A stretch of 64,000 bases of DNA from Elmis aenea (GCA_947652605.1 OX393577.1:30197466-30261465), one strand, 5' to 3'. Positions 45,998-58,967 are shown, counted from the first letter of the stretch. The notes: a model not told the origin generated them from the sequence alone. Made by a program: numbers and translations.

Positions 45998-48326
45998 TAG
46001 GTACTATTTGTTTCTGTAAAAACTCTGTACCTCAATTGTTAGAAATTTTAAATGCACTGAAAGAACTGATTTTTTGATGACGAACTATTTGTTGCAGACA
46101 TTAAAAATAAAACTGCTTATTAAACCAAGTAATTTTCAATTTGTTTTAAATGAACGTATTATCTTGTACAATTACTGAACCTTTTAATATGTTTATGTTT
46201 TAAAATTGTCATATTTGCCTGCTTTGATGAAAAAAGCTCATTTATAAAATTATTATCGTTAAGACTAACTCCCAGTTGTGTAAGTTCATTAAAACAAGTC
46301 ATGGGTAATAAATCGAATACCTTTGGGAAAACGTCGCATTAGGCTAAATGATGAAGTTTTAACAAATCTATTCCGAATATCAAATTACTTCACTCTATTT
46401 CTACTCACGAATCGTCAATGGCCATTAATATCGTGAGAAGAAACTAAATCTTTAACAAAATATGTAGATCGCTGTCTAATTTAGCCTCCTTTACGGTACT
46501 AACGATAAAATCGTGCTTCTGTGGAGTGAAGAAATTGTTAATAGGGTATATTTATTTCAATTGCGCATTGAGGTACACATTATTATTCTTATTTTTTTTG
46601 TTAAAAGAAAAAGAATTTAACGATCTGTTTATAAAAATCCTGCGTTCTCACAAATTAACTATAATATTTGTAATTAATGCAGAATTAACAAATTGACAAT
46701 TATTAAAAAATGATTTTAATTTTTAGATAATTGCAATTTGTCTGGACAAAGGGAAAACAATTAGATTCATAACTGGTTTTCCACAATTTTTTTCTTGACC
46801 TGTTTTTGCCGATGCCTTTGTTGTATATATTTTTAAATCTTTTATAAGTTCAAAAAAAAATTGTCAAACATTATTGACCTTAATCAAAAAGATGACAATG
46901 TTAAAATTTTGAGAAATTACAATTTCTTAAGATGTTCAGTTATTTAGCAGCAACATGACATCTACGTATCCGTAAATTATGCCAAGATTTATTGCTACTA
47001 GTAAACATAAATTCAATCTGATATGTAATAGGCAAGATTATTACGTGTTTAGCAAATATAAATTTAGCGTTCGTGATATTGAGTATTTCTTTGCCTTTTC
47101 ACATCGGGTCTTACAAAAAAAAAAGTTAAAAAATAAGTCAATAATTTATAAATCGCATAATGTTATCTAACAACATTTCATGCTGCATACGTGCCGCTTC
47201 ACAAACGCGGTCTGAAAATTTCTACTAAATATAAAGATAATTTATGACCAAATAATTATAATCTTCATATTATTACACATGTTGATTATTATGTTACGTG
47301 TTGATTGCTCCAAGAATTTTAACACGCATACGCATCTGACGTTTTTTAATGATTAATTAGGGCGTAACACACCATTGGTGCTAATTCTTCGTATCTCGAT
47401 GCGATTTAAATGTCTTGCGAAATGCAACAAATAACGCTTACAAAATTTATTATGATATGCAAAGGAGTAGGTGCTACTTATGCAGTTTGCCTAATCTATA
47501 ATTGCAGAGCTAGATCTTGCCTGAAATTCTAGTTTTTTTTTTCAAGTACTTTACCGCGCATTGGCGCGAGCATCCTACCTTTATATATTTCATTTAGGTC
47601 TGTTGACCCGCTGCTATTTTGTTTAAACAATTTTATTTAAATGAAAATAATAAAAGTCAACATAAAGTGTTGGCAAATTGCCACTACGCGTTAAAGTAAT
47701 ATTTTACGTGGAGATAGCCTATTGTCTCGATTAAAATATTACATCAATGCCCATCATTCATCTGCTTATCGCGAAATGGTGTTGTAAGCTGTTACATAAA
47801 ATAAGTTAATTATCGGTAATTTGTAAATACAAATAGAGCAGTCGGGTGTGGTTTGGCCAGTGACATTTGACAATAGGACACTCCCAAGACAACTCTAAAC
47901 TTAAATTCAACAAACGACCTTGCTCTTTGAAAGACATTTGTGCTAAAGCTAGTACCATATTAACACGTATCGATATGATGTTAGTTATGTCATCCAATTT
48001 ATTTAATTTTAGAGTATTTGTAATATATATATATATTTGTAATATATTACCATAGATCTGATGTTATCTTTTGGGGTGTATGCGAAATCAAACAATAAGA
48101 AACCAACACAAGCAAGAGAAAAACATGTTAAACTTGAGCATGTACCTGTCGACAGTAATTCGTTTTCGCCGACAAATATTATCTGCTTGTCTTATGTGAT
48201 TTATTGACCCATAATATGCAGTCATTATTTATTACAAAATAAAAATGACAAATAATGCAATTTTGTTTCTTTTAAACTGCCATTTGTTATTGATTATTTT
48301 TAATAGATGTTAATTTAATTTTGGTG
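45998..48326. other. A+T-rich stretch, nothing recognised
   Basis: No supported features. Short (TA)n at 48025-48037. Confidence 0.4.
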
Positions 48327-48347
48327 CTCTAGATAAACGCTCTAGAT

Positions 48348-48813
48348 CAGCGATTCTCAACTTTTTAATTGCCGAGTACCAATAAAAGAAAAACTAGAAA
48401 ACTTAGTTCGACCAACTTATACAAATAAAAATAATTCTCCCGCGATATATTAAGTTGTAATGAATGAGCAGTTTTTTTAAATATATTTTTCTTTTGTCTA
48501 AAAAATAGAGATAATAATAATTTAAAAAAAACGTTACAACAAAGGAGACCGCCAATGGGCAACCTCCTACATGTCAATGTATCAGCTTCTTCATATAAAT
48601 TACTGAATGTTTATTTCAGACAGATTGTAATATTCTGGGAGTGAAATTAAAAAAAAAATACCTCGCATTTTATTAAAAATTGCACGAATTATAATAGCAA
48701 CATTTAAAAAAAAATCACTTTTAACGTAACAAATACATTATATTTTGCGGACCACCTACTTCTTTCTACAGTATCAGTGGTGTGGCAAGCGATCCTCCGG
48801 TTGATAATTGCTG
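48348..48813. mobile_element. hAT MITE A of a tandem pair, TSD CTCTAGAT
   Basis: The ends CAGCGATTCTCAACTTTTT and (inverted) CAGCAATTATCAACCGG are flanked by exact CTCTAGAT at 48340-48347 and 48814-48821. Its end family is CAGYGNTTCTCAA. The 70-codon minus frame inside is spurious. Confidence 0.92.
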
Positions 48814-48821
48814 CTCTAGAT

Positions 48822-49037
48822 CAGATTTTCTCAAACTTTATACTCTGAGGATTACTTTCAAAATTAAATTCTCACAGAGAACCCCAACGAATGGTTTTTT
48901 AGACAATATTTTTGTTTTCTTCTGGCCTCGCAAATAAATTTGGACGATATTTGAACATTATGAAAGGTCTAGGGGGCTCCATTCAAAAGGATTCAGGAAC
49001 CCCTAGTTGTCCGCGGGCCACCTTTTGAGAAACACTG
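48822..49037. mobile_element. hAT MITE B of a tandem pair, TSD CTCTAGAT
   Basis: The ends CAGATTTTCTCAAACTTTA and (inverted) CAGTGTTTCTCAAAAGG are flanked by exact CTCTAGAT at 48814-48821 (shared with MITE A) and 49038-49045. Its interior differs from MITE A, so it is a separate element and not a duplication. Confidence 0.92.
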
Positions 49038-49045
49038 CTCTAGAT

Positions 49046-51611
49046 CAACGAAACGTCAACTAAATACAAAATGGGAAACAAATTTATTCAAAACGTTAGC
49101 AAAATACATAAACAGTAATCGAAAATGTTTAGTTCTGAATTAATTGTAAGCTGTTTAATAATTCAAATCACTTTTGTTGTAACTTTTAGTTGTCAGTATA
49201 TATGTTGTTTAATTTTAGATCTTGACATTAATAAACAAACTGCATGTAATTAAAACTAATTAAAAGTTAATCAGAACAGCTGTTATAATTATTCATTTTA
49301 CGACTGCAAAGACCCAACTAGACAATTGATGCAATGTGGTGGAAAATAATTTTGGCACAGAGCATTTTTTCGCATAGAAACAATTTTATTTTATTGATTT
49401 AAATTAAGTTTGATTAAAAATCACTGTTTTCGCAGGATTATGCATTTCGACACAAAATCCTTAAAGAAAAAGATAAACGGGTTTTAATTAAACTTGTTTA
49501 CGTTAATAACCGAATCACTTAATTAAATTGTATGCTTTTATTTATCAAAATATAACCTAAAACATATCATTAAGACTTAAAAATTAGTATTTATTAAATA
49601 ATCAATTAGCCAAGCGCACTGTTTAAATAATTTGATGAATAGTAAAGTTTTTGGAACAATAAATCAACTGCATTGTCTTATTTTGTGTAAGGTTCGTTTG
49701 CTCACACCATTAATAATTCTTAAAAACGTTTGCCTCAATGGCAAGCAAACTTTCAATCGTTATTAAAGTTGCCTTGGCATAGTGCTATATCTGGTGTTTT
49801 CTTCCAATTAGATATTATGGATATTGTGAATGATTATTAATTAAGTATACTATTTATTAACACAACCTATATACTTTTTGTTTTTAGTTGTATTAACCTT
49901 GTTACGTTTTCCTCAATGTTTCGTTATAATTATATGCTCGACATTTGCTGTTTCTAAAAATCCAGTTTAGATATAGAACGTTCCTCTATTAGTTTTTAAA
50001 GCCTGTCGCCTCTCAATATAATTTAAAACATTATTGTTGGTAGGTTATGCATCATATAATTACTTACTAATTAATTAACCATTTAAACAGTTATTAAATA
50101 TATTAAACTAAGATACGGATTTCTGTCAAGGTTTTTATCTAAAAATCAAACTTAATTATCAATAATTTAATTAGTCTATTACAGAAGCTTATTGTTTGTT
50201 GTAGGTACTGTCGAAATTATGGAGAATAACCTAATATAAACTTTCTATTCTTTAAATTCTTCAGTTTGTAAGTGTTTATTATAGGAAACGGGCTTCATAA
50301 TCCATTTTATTTATTGCCTTTTGTTATGATTTATTATATATAATAATTATACCTTTATTGATTTTGACTAAATATTAAAGCATTATTATTGAAAAACCGC
50401 GTTAAATTATTGTTTCTAATAGTTTTAACCTTGATAATAGAAACCATGAACACGATTCCTAAAAAATGTGATCGATATGAATTATGTATATTAACTGGAA
50501 ATTTACGTGTGAGTAATATTAATTAGGACAAAGTAATCCAACGCGCCAAAAACCCATTTGGAATCAATACAGCAGTGAAAACTCGCTTTTGAAGAAGCTA
50601 ATAAATCATTTTTTATTCTTTTTTAGTAAAAGAAGACTTTCACTAACAGCGAAATATACAAAAATCAGGAATAGTTAATAAATTTCGATAAATCACACTC
50701 GGTGACTATATCATGGTGTTTTTACGTTGTGGAAGTGAATCGTATTATTATTATTAATTGTTGCTGTTACGGCCTTCTACTAATCTCTATAATTGAACAC
50801 AACATGACTATTAACGAACAAAGTAGTTCATTCACTGGTATACACGTGTTTTAATGAAGAAAATGTATTGTAATCTATAATAAAATTTGACAATCGCTTA
50901 TCGAAAAGGCGTTGGCCACTATACAGCATAGTGAAGGTGTATGGTAGCCTTGGTATGACGAATGGAACAACGCTTTATTACATAAACTGGGCTGCTAGTG
51001 CATAAAAAAATTATAATTACAATCATCAATGTAAAGTTGTAGAGCAAAGTTACACTCTCTGTGTTGTGCACTTATTATTTATGCAAAACACCGTCTGTCT
51101 TCGTACTTCTGAAGGTCGTATTGTATGCTAATGTTATGTACCGGAGGTCGTTGGAGACAATGCCTTCTCCGAGATATAAACAACAAAGTGAAAACGTTTG
51201 TAGTGAGTGATACTGTTTTACAAATTACTGAAAGTTAAACTTATTTTTCAATGCATTTCTCTTGCTACAATTAATTAGGGTACTGAAGTAGCGCCTTTTC
51301 ACTAAAACTTTAAGTTCCAGTTATAGAGAGTCCGTTGAAATTTGCTTCTCTAATGCCTTTAAACTATTTATTGCTGTCTGCCTGTCTGTCTGTTTCTTTT
51401 TAAAAACTATCGAGGTAAAAATATTTTTTATTTGTTTCAATCGTATGCTCCATAGGAGGTAAGAGGTGTGGTTAGAGATATGTATTATATTACATATAAC
51501 ATACATAAGATTATATTCATTCATGTGGTTTTGCAGGTTTAATAATATACTATTATAGGTATTACAATAACGTAAAAATGTATGTATTGAAATGGTTTAA
51601 TGCAAGTTATA
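49046..51611. other. A+T-rich stretch, nothing recognised
   Basis: No supported exon. A slightly more complex patch lies at 50900-51200 but shows no splice-bounded open frame. Confidence 0.4.
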
Positions 51612-51762
51612 CAGGGTGATTCAGTTTGACTGTCGCACCTCGCACATAACTTTGTTTTTTTAGGACGAAACCCCAATAAATCTTAAATCTTGCATTGTTG
51701 TAAATCGCAGGAAATTCTCTATCAAGTGACGATTAAAATATTATTTTTTCTGTGGTGATGTA

Positions 51763-52573
51763 CAGGGTGATTTAAATTAGAGGGCGACCATGAGGATCTC
51801 GCTTACTACTGAAGATAGAGGGTAGGTTTACATTTGGCAAAGGTGCTAAATTTTATGCTCATCAATAATATCAAGACAGATTTGAAATATCTTCAACTGT
51901 TCTTGAAATAATTGAAAAAATCTGAAAAAATGGCTTCGTTTTTTGCTATAACTTTTTTATTTATAATTTTTTTTAAATCTGTAAAAACTTTTACATGGCC
52001 ACTTTTTATTTTACTTTTAATGGTGCCATCAATTTTTTGTTGTGCCGATTCCGTTTTGTTTTATAGGTACAAACTTGTTACTTTCTTATGGGCGACAAAC
52101 TTGATTTTCATCTAGTTATTAGATATGTTGAATAAATGAAAACCTTTTTTTCCAAATAAATACGTTGTTTATGTAAATTACATAATTATGTAGGTAATAC
52201 ATTTTTGAAATTAGAAAAAAAGTTCTGAAAATCGTTTGTGGCCCATAAGAAATTTAAAAGTTAGTACCTATAAAACCAAACGGAATCGGCACAACAAAAA
52301 ATTGATGGCACCATTAAAAGTAAAATAAAAAGTGGCCGTGTAAAAGTTTTTACAGATTTAAAAAAAAATTATAAATAAAAAAGTTATAGCAATAAAACGA
52401 AGTCATTTTTTCAGTTTTTTTCAATTATTTCAAGAACAGTTGAAGATATTTCAAATCTGATTAGATATTATTGATGAGCATAAAATTTAGCATCTTTGCC
52501 AAATTTTAACTTACGCTCTATCTTCAGTAATAAGCGAGATCCCCATGGTCGCCCTCGAATTTGAATCACCCTC
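51763..52573. mobile_element. Inner palindromic element, CAGGGTGATTTAAAT ends, TSD TA
   Basis: The arms are long and well preserved: gagggcgaccatgaggatct, cgcttactactgaagatag and tggtgccatcaattttttgt recur inverted on the right, with only about 100 bp of unpaired centre. The left end is CAGGGTGATT and the right end is GAGGGTGATT when inverted. Comparison with the uninterrupted right arm of the outer element shows that only TA was duplicated. No coding capacity; frames inside are arm sequence. Confidence 0.88.
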
Positions 52574-53117
52574 TATATCAGACCGGCCACAGTTAAATGT
52601 TTTAAAAATTACGGGGTTTATTTATTTTGATAAAGAATTTAATTCTAAATCCGACCATGCGTCAAAAACAATCACAGAAGAAAATGTTTTGAGAAAAATG
52701 AGTTATTTATTATTTTACATAAAATCGTAGCAATCTTTGTATTTGGAAAACAAAACACAATGTAATTGTAATAGTGCAATATACCTAATAACTAAAGTGG
52801 TTAAAATTAATTTTTAATAAAAATTATGGGAAAAAAGAACGGTAATAGCTTGATAACAAATTTTAGTTTTTAACAGGCTGAAACTGTACACCATCTGCCT
52901 CCAAACACAGTTGAATTACAGAAGCAATTCAACAAGAATTTCAATTTAATGCTTAATTTTTTTTTCTTCGAAAAATCATAAAATACATTTCACAAGTTAT
53001 AAACTGTCAATTACTGAAGCAATCGTGGTCAAATTACAATAATTTTGTGAAAATGAATAAATAATGTTGAAACTCATTCTTCTCAATAAATTTCCTTTGT
53101 ATGTTTATTATTTAAAC

Positions 53118-53402
53118 CAGGGCTGCCAAGTCGGTAAAAAAAATCGACGCCGACTCCGACTCCGACTCCTGATAATTTTAGTAGTTCGACTCCGACTTCG
53201 ACAAAATTAAATACTAAGACATTTGTATGTGTAATCTAAAAAAGAAAAATAAATATATAAAAATTATTTAAAAATTGAGTTTAAATTTTGCGGCAAAGGA
53301 CCACTTCGCAATTTTTCGTTGTACTCGGAGTCGGAGTCGGTATATTTTCTCCGACTCCGAGTCCGACTCCTTCTAAACTCCGACTCCAACTCCACAACCC
53401 TG
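53118..53402. mobile_element. hAT MITE with (ctccga) words, TSD ATTTAAAC
   Basis: The ends CAGGGCTGCCAAGTCGG and (inverted) CAGGGTTGTGGAGTTGG are flanked by exact ATTTAAAC at 53110-53117 and 53403-53410. Both subterminal parts are runs of ccgactccgact in opposite senses. Confidence 0.93.
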
Positions 53403-53654
53403 ATTTAAACACATGATTGGATTTAGAATTAAAATTTCTTTTAGAATAAATAAAAAAGTAAAGTATGTGTGTACCTATTACATAATTAACCAAGAAAAAA
53501 TAGTTGACTGTCACTGGTCTGATATAATTCACTGTAGAATACATATTTAATGTCGTTTCATAGAGAATTTCCTGCGATTTACAAAATGGCTTATTGGAGT
53601 TTCTCTTACAATAACAAAGTTATAGGGATGCTACAGTCAAACTGAATCACGCGG

Positions 53655-56600
53655 TATAGGTTGTTATTATTTAATTATAAAAACATAACTTTTAACATGA
53701 ATATATACTTGCTTACCAAATTTATAAATTAATACCTACAGTATAATAATCGAAAACAAAATGATGATAAGAATCAAAGTAGGTATTTAAAATTTATAAT
53801 ATATCGAATGCTTTAATAAACAGAAGATTTAAAAGTGTTGAGGAATTTATGATTATCAAATAAATGTAAAATTTATTTGCCTTTTATGTGTTTGTAACAC
53901 GATTGAAAATCGATTATAGGTTTTTAAGAATTTTTTCATTATTATTTCAGATATTTCGCGCTATAATTTAATTCTACCTGATAAACAAATAATTTTCTTT
54001 AGGTCCAATGTTTTGCTGTTTACCACCTGAAGTTGAAAAAATTAATTGTTGAGAATAAATAAATAACATTACTTAAAGTTTTGTTATTGTTTACTATTAC
54101 AATAAAAACCTTCGTCATTTGTGGCCAGTACATTAACCAATACTTTCCTCCAAAAAAGTAATAATAAAACAAACAAAATACAACTTGATTAAGGCATAAA
54201 GAAGTGTCGTTTTTGCGTTCCTCTTGCTCATTTGTCTAAACTAAATAAAACGATCTATGATAGAAATTTCTGTTTCACCTGGAAGTTATCAGTGCATTTG
54301 CAACTAGCGTTTTTGCACTAAGCGCTGCATATTGTTTGTGAAAGTTTAAAACCACTCATTTTCATTTTCATTTACAAAATTGTTAAAAACCTGCGGCATA
54401 AAACGATGAGTATTCGCTGTTGGTGAACAAATGTATGTTTAAACTATAAATATATTCATAAAATTATATTTAATTAACGGTAATAGCTGCTTTAAGTAAA
54501 TGATTGCACTTAATATATTAATTTATTTTAATTACATGATAATCGTTGTCTTTTTGTGTGTGTGCTTGTATAAATAATGTATATATAGCACTTAGATCTG
54601 AGTCACGTTTATGAAATTTTGAGAGTAATGTTAATCATTATTTACGTTGAATTAATTTCGGTGTTAACAGGAGAGTACATTTATAATTTTATTATTAAAA
54701 ATATTTAAAAAATTGATTTACCTAGTTTTGTTAACTGACTTTAATAATAGTTCCAAAAATACCATTAAGCCATCATAGTTTGGCAAACACAATTGTTTTT
54801 TTTTGTGATTTGTTTTGTTTTGTTTGATTATTTTTATTAAACTTACATTTTTTAAATAATTCTAGTGTACCACTTTTTCATGTGTGCGGATCTCGCTTAA
54901 CATAAAAGATAGAGATTCGGTTTAATTAGCAAAAAGTTGCATACAGGTCGATTTATATAATAATAATTATTATTATTATTACTATTATTATTACATTCAG
55001 ATGTTCTACAAAAATGCATAGCTAGGTTGATGGAGGCAAAAAATCCAATGTTTCGATTTTGTATTTTATGTATATTTCTAGTTTAAAAAATAAAAAAAAA
55101 AATTTTTTGGCATTGTGATAGTTGCATAAATCTAACGAATTGCTGGTATTAGTTTTTTTTATGGCACATACAACGAAAATATGGCAGCTTTAAATTTTTT
55201 ATGGATGCTATGTATAATAGATATTTACTTAAATGGATATCTTTCATTAAAATGATAGTAAATATGATAATATTTGATTCTACTTTTTTCGTAACATATT
55301 TTTAAAGTTTTTACGAATTGTACCTTGTTATTGCACGGTCTACCACACTTTTTTATATGATTTAACAGTTTTTAATACATATACTATCTTTTTTTGTCTA
55401 TAAATTTTTACTTAAAAATGTATATTAATTAAAAATTAGTCATATAAACTGTTAATGAAAATGCTAAAAACATTAATAATATACCACGTCGGTATAATAT
55501 TTCGATTAATACGTGACTGTTTTAACATGCCCAGTTATATGATTTTTAAATTAGAACACATAAGAAAACAATATGATAGCAGTTTAACATGAACCTTTTT
55601 AAACTATTACATAAAGAATTGGCTTACATATTTTTATTGCGTTTAAGTATTTTCCCGTAATAAAACTGTAAATCGATTTTATTGTTGTAAATTTGGTACA
55701 AACACTTTTATTCTTAAGTATTTTTTGCGTTGTTTAAACTTTCTACAGCACAGCTCAAGTATGAATTTTCCCCGTTTCCTTGTATGGCAATGTAAAAATT
55801 ATTATGGTTCGTACAGAATCGTAAGAAGTTTTCGAACACGATAAAGGTGCCGCCACGATTTCAAAGCAAATCATTTGCAAAAGTGTGTGTCTATGAATCC
55901 AATTAAATATACAAACATGGTTATATTTCCAACACTTTATATGATGTTAATTTATTATTACAACATATATTTATTGCCAATTTTTATTTTGATAATGATC
56001 ATAGTTTCGAACGGAACAGGTTCAGGATGTCGACATACATTTTAAATAAGGAAACGAATTATTTTTGGGTTAATTTAAAAGCCGTATATTGTTTAACGAC
56101 ACAGTTTAATTAATACTGTATTATATTTGTAGCGTGTAAATGTGGTTTTAATTATTTTAAATTAAGTACAAAGCACCCGTGTAACAATAAAAATAATGGC
56201 AAAATTCTTGTTCTGTAGTTTCGTTAAATAATAAGTACCTACAGTCTGGCAGCAATGAAAAAATAGAACGTACTCAACGTCTAGTAAAAGTTGCATTGAC
56301 CTTAACTATATCAGGAACTATAGATTCTTTTACATACACGCTGGTTCTCTTTCTAATTAATTTTAATCAGATCAGTAATTTTGATCGTCGATTTTTATTC
56401 GCTTTAATAACGAAGCTGAATTATATATAGAAGGTAATAGAGAGTCTACAATCAATTTCATCGTTATTAAATGAATAACCTCATAGCAATAGTTCACGTC
56501 CTGCTCTAAATCCTTGAAGACCTAGTTGTAGTTCCTATGTTTATGGTTGTTTTCTTGTTTTAAAAAAAGTCGTGATTGCGTAGGAACAGATCACATCATA

Positions 56601-56974
56601 AAAGGAATTTTATGCAAAATTTATTATAACAGTAACCTTGATTTTGTTGAAAAATGGCCCTAAGTCGTGAACACACTCGTTCGTGCAAATACTTGAGCTG
56701 AAAATTGCCTATTGTAAAACTTGCATTGTTTATATTCTTGTTTGTAAAAACTAATTGTTAATTCTAAGTACATGTTATTCATACTTATTTAAATAATAAC
56801 TATCGTATTATTGCTGTAAAAAATATATTACTCAAGACGACGTCATGAAAATTTTTGTATCGGTTTTGTAAGTCATTTAGACGACTTAATTTTCAAGAGC
56901 TCTTTAGTTACCGAAACAAAAAGAATTCACAAAAGGCGAACAGGTAAATATGGAGGGTGGTGGAAGGGTGACCT
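53655..56974. other. A+T-rich stretch, nearly featureless
   Basis: Contains a lone GATCTCGCTTA family fragment at 54884-54930 and an (ATT)n microsatellite at 54957-54994. No exon is supported. Confidence 0.45.
54957..54994. repeat. (ATT)n microsatellite
   Basis: Runs of aat then att triplets, with one interruption (actatt). Confidence 0.85.
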
Positions 56975-57325
56975 CCTTTATTTGCCAAATACTGCCTTAC
57001 CAGAAGGGAAGAGTAGGGCTCTTTCTGTTGCAGCAACACGATCCATGCCTAGAATATTGGTCAAAATAGCTCGACAAGATCCGTATGATATTTTTAGTTC
57101 TTTTGCCACCTCTCTAGTCGCCGGTTGGCACGAATCAGTTTTCGAAATTTAAATTTGTTTTTGTCTGCAGAACAGGTTGAAGGTATCATCTTTGTTTTTC
57201 CTCCTTTAAAGCGTTTAACCCACTCAAAACACGTGGTCGTTTTTAAAAGTTCATCTGCCGCCGCTGTCTCTTCAAGTTATAACAAAATTTCACACAGATA
57301 CGCTGTTCTTCAATTAGTTACATCT
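56975..57325 (-). pseudogene. Mariner transposase N-terminal remnant
   Basis: The minus strand reads IEEQRICVKFCYNLKR, then in other frames ADELLKTTTCFEWVKRFK, KLIRANRRLE, AKELKISYGSCRAILTN and ILGMDRVAATERALLFPS. These are in order the first helix-turn-helix (QRICVKFC), the FxWxKRFKxG block, and the SYGSCxxILTxxLGMxRVAA block of mariner transposases. Frameshifts and stops break it, and the catalytic domain is absent. No inverted ends were identified, so it is a decayed fragment of a lineage different from the one at 8625. Confidence 0.8.
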
Positions 57326-57386
57326 TAAAAATTGCTGGGGTGAAAAAGTTGAATCACAAAAATCACCATCACGCTCACTTCGTAAA

Positions 57387-58967
57387 CAGGGTGGACCAAA
57401 TTCAAATGTTTTACGGGGTATCTCGTTACCGTAATAGTTAACGGAAATCTGATATCGGTCTCTTGGGCTATTTTTTTGAGAGAAGAACGCCTGTGTAATC
57501 AGATGTATTATATCGCTTTCCATTTTGGCACTACAGACAAAAAACGAAATTTCATAATTTTTGAAAATCTATTATAACTAAAAAACCGGTTAACCGTTAT
57601 TTTTTGTCAGAAAAAGTGATTTTTAACCGAAACCGAAACCGTTATTTTTAAAGGCAAAAAAAACGGTAACCTTTAACCAAAATAATAAAAAACCGTTTTT
57701 TTTAACATCTTTTTTTAATGAAAATTACGATGAAAAATACAAAATCTGTATTAAATGCGATTAGTTTACCAGAAGTCATTACTAAACGTTTGATTGTACA
57801 TTTATTATAAAATTATAAATAAATAATATCTTTTCATATGTTGAATTCCTGATCTAAATAATTTTTAAAACCGGTTAAATTAACCGGTTTTTTAAACTGG
57901 TTTACAATTTAAATCGGTTTTTTACACTAAACCGGTTTTTTACGAATAAAACCGGTTTTTCAACAAAAACCGTTATAAAAATAAAGTTCTCGATTTCGGT
58001 TAACCGTTAACCAAAATTTTTTTCGGTTTCGAGCCCTGATTATAACTGCTTCATTTATTTAAATAGAAAAAAATGCTTTCAAAGCTTTTTTGTAAAGATT
58101 TTTATGCTTAATTTAAAAACAAAATTATTTTTTTTTGCGACCTTGTCTTTCGAGATATGAAGTACATTTTTTTAGAAACCCTAGTTGGCCATAACCATAT
58201 GAAACAGTTTTTTTTTTGCTTTTAAAAAGATATAATTTTATATATTTGTTGCAAAAAATAACCGAGATATGGCTAGTTTTGTAAAAATTTCCTCATCAAA
58301 GTTTGCCATGAGTTCGTAAACAAGCGATGTTTGCAATTATTAAACAACTAAACGTCATTTCCAAGTAAATTCTGCAGCAGCCACTGCGTTTTTATTACTT
58401 ACAATGTAAACTTCTAACAAATTAAAATTTTCAAAGTGTTCAAATTTAGCTATGTTTACAATACCACAATAAACAGTTATAAAATACAAAAGAACACACT
58501 GTTAAGCTTAAAACTTGAAACATTTTCTTGGATATGACGTTTAGTTGTTAGCTATATCTCAATTATTTTTTGCAAAAAATATATAAAAGTTTATTATTTT
58601 TGAAAGGCCAGAAAAATTCTTTTTCATATAAAGTCGTGGCCAACTAGGGTTTTTATTTAAAAAAATATAAGTTAACTTCATATCTCGAAAGTCGAGGTCG
58701 CTAAACAAAATAATATTGATTTTAAATTGAGCATAAAAATCTTTATAAAAAACCTTTAAGTATAACATTTTGTTCTATTTTAATAAATAAAGAAGTTATA
58801 ATAAAAGATTCATTTTTGGTCTGTAGTGCCAAACTGAAAAGGGAAATAAAAAACCAAATTACATAGGTGTTCTTTTCTCAAAAAAATAGCTCAAGAGACC
58901 GATATCAGATTTTCGCTATTACGTTAACCGCGATAGCCCGTAAAACATTCGAATTTGGTTCACCCTG
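57387..58967. mobile_element. Long-arm palindromic element, CAGGGTGGACC ends
   Basis: The left end cagggtggaccaaattcaaa pairs with the right end ttcgaatttggttcaccctg. Further inverted pairs: gatatcggtctcttg with caagagaccgatatc; tttggcactacagacaaaaa with tttttggtctgtagtgccaa; ctagttggccataac with gtggccaactag. The arms cover nearly the whole element once the hAT MITE at 57580-58038 in the left arm is removed. No coding sequence. Confidence 0.85.
57580..58038. mobile_element. hAT MITE, reverse copy of the 15210 family, one end missing
   Basis: Reverse orientation relative to 15210-15696 with high similarity throughout. The right end is intact (inverted CAGGGCTCGAAACCG). The left end begins at aaaaaccggttaaccg and lacks about 32 terminal bases, yet matching flanks ATTATAACT occur at 57571-57579 and 58039-58047. 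Confidence 0.85.

Larger units (their letters stand above)
51612..53654. mobile_element. Outer palindromic element with two nested insertions
   Basis: The left end cagggtgattcagtttgact pairs with the right end agtcaaactgaatcacgcgg (last bases mutated). The arms stay inverted: gtaaatcgcaggaaattctc at 51692 against gagaatttcctgcgatttac at 53562, and taattctaaatccgacc at 52637 against a diverged inverse at 53415. Removing 51763-52573 restores the left arm. The hAT MITE at 53118 sits in the centre. Confidence 0.82.

Noticed and set aside
51912..52730. Hydrophobic 67-codon and 61-codon plus frames
   Set aside because: The first lies within the arm of a palindromic transposon and the second runs across its right end into the outer element; the inverted copy of the arm has no equivalent protein.
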